64,000 nt of DNA, from positions 1-64,000 of the forward strand of contig JAKIUB010000004.1 of assembly GCA_021647745.1 (NCBI GenBank), given 5' to 3'. The translations under genes were made by a program, and so were the position numbers. The notes beneath the pieces are model-generated. The model saw only the letters and a program-made list of their open reading frames with translations, was not told the origin of the DNA and ran no database searches. This document shows positions 61,781-64,000 of this stretch, piece by piece (within the stretch, counting starts at the first letter, position 1; every line of letters starts with the position of its first letter). The DNA is from Paracoccaceae bacterium. GTDB lineage: Bacteria > Pseudomonadota > Alphaproteobacteria > Rhodobacterales > Rhodobacteraceae.

Positions 61781-62665
61781 TTACCGCTTTCGGGTGTTTG
61801 GGTGCAGTGATTTACCGAGAATATGCTCGTCCGCCCCGATAACATGGCTGGCCGAGCCAACAATCAGCGGGTCCGGGTCAGGCGCGTTTTCCTTATCTCT
61901 GTCCGGATAGGGGATCTGGGACAGAAAATGCCGCATCGTGTTGAGGCGGGCGCGCTTTTTATCGTTGGATTTGATGATCGTCCACGGAGCATCTGCGGTA
62001 TCGGTATAGAAAAACATCGCTTCCTTCGCCTCGGTATACTCTTCCCATTTGTTGAGGCTGGCGCGGTCAATTGGCGAGAGCTTCCACTGCTTCAGCGGGT
62101 CCGTCTCGCGAGATTCAAAGCGGCGGCGCTGCTCTTCCTTGGTGACCGAAAACCAGTATTTGAACAGGTAGATCCCCGAGCGTGTAAACATCCGCTCGAG
62201 ATCAGGTGTTTCGCGCATGAATTCAAGGTATTCCTGCGGGGTGCAAAAATCCATCACCCGCTCCACCCCTGCACGATTATACCACGAGCGGTCAAACAGC
62301 ACCATTTCACCCTTACTGGGCAGATGCTCGATATAGCGCTGGTAATACCATTGCCCGCGCTCGCGATCTGTGGGTTTGTTGAGCGCAACCACCCTGGCAG
62401 CGCGCGGGTTCAGGTGCTCGGTAAAGCGCTTGATCGTGCCCCCCTTGCCGGCGGCATCGCGGCCCTCGAAAAGCAGCACAACCTTGGCGCCCGTATTCTC
62501 CACCCATTTCTGAACCTTGAGCAGCTCGACCTGTAAAAGCGCTTTTTGTTTTTCATAATCCGCAGTTTTTATCTTTTCGGCATAGGGGTATTGCCCTTGC
62601 TCGAACCGGCTTAGCGGCGAGGGGTTTCCTTCGAAGACGGCTTTGGTTGGTGTTGCTTTGCGCAT
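61781..62665 (-). CDS. ppk2: Polyphosphate kinase 2
   Basis: A 294-residue PPK2 that uses polyphosphate to phosphorylate nucleoside diphosphates (or the reverse). Walker A GRDAAGKGGTIKR, the lid-like HLPSKGEMVLFDRSWYNRAG and RWKLSPIDR-type segment are visible. Length fits single-domain class I PPK2. No ppk1 or ppx gene is in the window. Confidence 0.95.
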   Translation of the reverse strand: MRKATPTKAVFEGNPSPLSRFEQGQYPYAEKIKTADYEKQKALLQVELLKVQKWVENTGAKVVLLFEGRDAAGKGGTIKRFTEHLNPRAARVVALNKPTDRERGQWYYQRYIEHLPSKGEMVLFDRSWYNRAGVERVMDFCTPQEYLEFMRETPDLERMFTRSGIYLFKYWFSVTKEEQRRRFESRETDPLKQWKLSPIDRASLNKWEEYTEAKEAMFFYTDTADAPWTIIKSNDKKRARLNTMRHFLSQIPYPDRDKENAPDPDPLIVGSASHVIGADEHILGKSLHPNTRKR

Positions 62666-62732
62666 GGTACTCTCTCCCGTTCTTTTTCGCTATAAATTAC
62701 GCAGACAATGGTTCAAGTTGCATTGACAGAGG

Positions 62733-63155
62733 TCAATCCCCCCCGACATTTTTGCTACGCAGTTTTTTGATATCCCCGCGCCGGGCCTTGCCCTCCAGCC
62801 GGCGGCGCTTGGAGGCCAGCGTCGGGCGGGTTTTTACGCGCCGTTTGGGGCGATGCAGAGCTGCCAACACCAACTCGCGTAGTTTTTCCTCGGCCAGCTC
62901 GCGGTTGCGTGCCTGCGTGCGGTGCTTTTCGGCGGTGATGATAATGGCCCCGCCTGACGTCCAGCGCCAGCCCGCCAGCTTTTTCAGCCGCGTCTTGGCG
63001 TCGCTTGGCAGGCTCGGCGAGCGCGCAGCCTCAAAGCGCAGCTCGACTGCTGTAGAGACCTTATTCACATTCTGCCCGCCCGGACCAGAGGCGCGCACAA
63101 AGCTCTCGCTCAACTCCCAGTCTTGCAGGGTGATATGCTCGTTGATGCGGATCAT
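62733..63155 (-). CDS. arfB: Alternative ribosome-rescue factor / peptidyl-tRNA hydrolase ArfB
   Basis: A 140-residue release-factor-like protein. GPGGQNVNKV carries the GGQ catalytic loop (residues 26-28), and the Lys/Arg-rich C-terminal tail (RPKRRVKTRPTLASKRRR) enters the empty mRNA channel of stalled ribosomes. Its start overlaps the stop of the phosphatase gene by one base (TGATG). Confidence 0.95.
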   Translation of the reverse strand: MIRINEHITLQDWELSESFVRASGPGGQNVNKVSTAVELRFEAARSPSLPSDAKTRLKKLAGWRWTSGGAIIITAEKHRTQARNRELAEEKLRELVLAALHRPKRRVKTRPTLASKRRRLEGKARRGDIKKLRSKNVGGD

Positions 63156-63817
63156 CAGATATAGGTTTTCATTGCCATACGGTCCGCGTGGTCAAAATGC
63201 GGGGTGGCCGAAAACTGGGTCATGTGCAGCCCGTCTGCCCGCACAGAAAAACGGTGCAGAGAGGTGTGAGCTACCGATACAAACATCTTGCATTTGGCAG
63301 GCACATCCAGCCCCAGCGACAGGGTCGCCAATGTCGAAATTACCCCCGTGGACGTGGTGATCAACACCCTTCCGTCAAGCTTGGCCGCATCTTCCAGCGC
63401 GGCGGTGATGCGGGCGCAAAAATCCTCGTAGCGCTCTAATCCATCCACAATATCCCCTGCGCGCCATGCAGAAATCAGCTGCGGCACATGGGTAAGAAAT
63501 TCGGCTTCCGAGGTCGGCCACGGCACGTTGCGGGTTTTTTCCAGACTGGCGGCCAGCCCGAAATAATCCATCTCGTTCAGGCGATCATCCACCGTGTGCG
63601 GGGCCTCCAGCCCCAGCCCGCGCGCGGTTTGCACCTGCCGGTTCAAACTTCCGGAGATCACATGATCATAGCCATGCGAGGCCCGAATATGCTCGCCCAG
63701 CCAGCGCGCCTGCTGCTGGCCCAGCTCTGAAAGGCTATCATAGCTGGCTTCGGTTTTGGCGCCGGTCTGGGCCTGCCCGTGCCTGATGAGCGTGAGGTCG
63801 TGCATTGCGTGCTCCAT
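63155..63817 (-). CDS. Histidine phosphatase-family (phosphoglycerate mutase-like) protein
   Basis: A 220-residue protein. The RHG catalytic motif is in LTLIRHGQAQ, near residue 12, and the second His is in the TSTGVIS region further on. Substrate unknown. ATG 63817 (GGAGG upstream) is chosen over 63805; an extension to 63859 would enter the structured leader. It is the first gene of a coupled pair with arfB. Confidence 0.88.
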   Translation of the reverse strand: MEHAMHDLTLIRHGQAQTGAKTEASYDSLSELGQQQARWLGEHIRASHGYDHVISGSLNRQVQTARGLGLEAPHTVDDRLNEMDYFGLAASLEKTRNVPWPTSEAEFLTHVPQLISAWRAGDIVDGLERYEDFCARITAALEDAAKLDGRVLITTSTGVISTLATLSLGLDVPAKCKMFVSVAHTSLHRFSVRADGLHMTQFSATPHFDHADRMAMKTYI

Positions 63818-63843
63818 TGGTGAAGCCTCCGCTATACGTGAAA

Positions 63844-63945
63844 GGGCCGTCGTGATCAATCACGACGGCCCAAACTCGAGTTTGGAGGTGGTCAAAAGCG
63901 GGCCACCTGTGCGGGAGTTGCCCCGCTAGGTTTTTATCTCCCGCA
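63844..63945 (-). ncRNA. Highly structured leader or small RNA upstream of the phosphatase gene
   Basis: Four hairpins lie in 100 bases. On the minus strand in order they are: TGCGGGAG-type stem 63938-63945/63910-63917 (8 bp), 63903-63908/63886-63891 (6 bp), a perfect 16-base palindrome 63870-63885, and a 12-bp stem 63860-63871/63844-63855 with a 4-base loop. The last stem looks like an end hairpin, but only three T follow. It may be an sRNA processed from the short ORF transcript, or an attenuating leader. Confidence 0.55.
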
Positions 63946-63982
63946 TCTTTCTGACCATGTTCTCCAATATCCCAATAGACAT
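63926..63982 (-). CDS. 18-residue ORF with strong ribosome binding site
   Basis: ATG 63982 is preceded by AAGGAGG at 5 bases spacing and encodes MSIGILENMVRKMREIKT. The stop lies in the loop of the first hairpin of the structured RNA. The peptide is basic and amphipathic. The strong ribosome binding site and the hairpin array immediately after it recall sORF-derived sRNAs of Rhodobacterales, but I cannot assign it to a known family. Confidence 0.5.
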   Translation of the reverse strand: MSIGILENMVRKMREIKT

Positions 63983-64000
63983 CGGCACCTCCTTTCTCGT

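Noticed and set aside
63844..63871. Classical intrinsic terminator
   Set aside because: The 12-bp stem is strong, but only three T follow on the minus strand and none on the plus strand, so I describe it as part of a structured RNA instead.
1..64000. tRNA, rRNA, CRISPR arrays, insertion sequences or integrases
   Set aside because: I looked for T-loop-like signatures, regularly spaced repeats and transposase or integrase motifs in the translations and found none.

Overview
The window looks like a chromosomal segment of an alphaproteobacterium, most probably a Rhodobacterales (roseobacter-like) lineage. This rests on gene order and content: sucD-sucA-sucB-lpd with unrelated small genes inserted, leuC-leuD-membrane protein-EEP nuclease-leuB, sulfoacetaldehyde acetyltransferase (Xsc), a Tat-exported polyamine-type binding protein, TamA/TamB, RsmJ, YaiI, Ppk2 and ArfB. 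There are no rRNA or tRNA genes, no CRISPR array, and no intact transposase or phage module. The left edge cuts sucD.

Layout. 0-7.3 kb: TCA-cycle operon (sucD end, sucA, sucB, lpdA) interrupted by two A+T-richer passenger genes. 7.3-10 kb: a decayed small membrane gene, an AEC-type carrier, a GGCT-like protein and hemF. 10.1-17.3 kb: a leader with a tiny ORF and an attenuator-like terminator, then a small protein, two MsbA-type ABC exporters flanking a HisC-like aminotransferase, and fadH. 17.3-22 kb: a polyamine-type ABC importer operon ending in a class III aminotransferase remnant. 22.2-24.3 kb: xsc followed by a deleted acetate kinase. 24.4-32.8 kb: an amino-sugar cluster (ABC importer, oxidoreductase, MurQ-like etherase, and divergently NagB-II-like isomerase/deaminase and NagA). 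33-41 kb: CPBP protease, tamB/tamA, nhaA. 41.1-49.3 kb: an accessory block of small membrane and exported proteins. 49.8-57.3 kb: leucine biosynthesis with inserted genes. 57.3-64 kb: housekeeping singles plus a broken oleate hydratase, and a structured leader with an 18-codon ORF at the right edge.

How the parts work together. The suc operon makes and uses succinyl-CoA. The amino-sugar cluster should import a GlcNAc/MurNAc-type sugar, cleave the lactyl ether, deacetylate and deaminate it. The leu cluster holds isopropylmalate isomerase (leuC/D) and dehydrogenase (leuB). The block at 41-49 kb encodes mostly Sec-exported proteins. Its most interesting member is a 474-residue protein with residues arranged as in FAM20/HipA/PI4K-type atypical kinases, overlapping a signal-peptide-bearing calcineurin-like phosphoesterase. 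Together they could be a periplasmic kinase/phosphatase pair.

A second theme is gene decay by large internal deletion: four recognisable remnants (class III aminotransferase, acetate kinase, oleate hydratase, a membrane protein after lpd) lie beside intact genes. All family assignments come from reading motifs and overall resemblance; no search was run.
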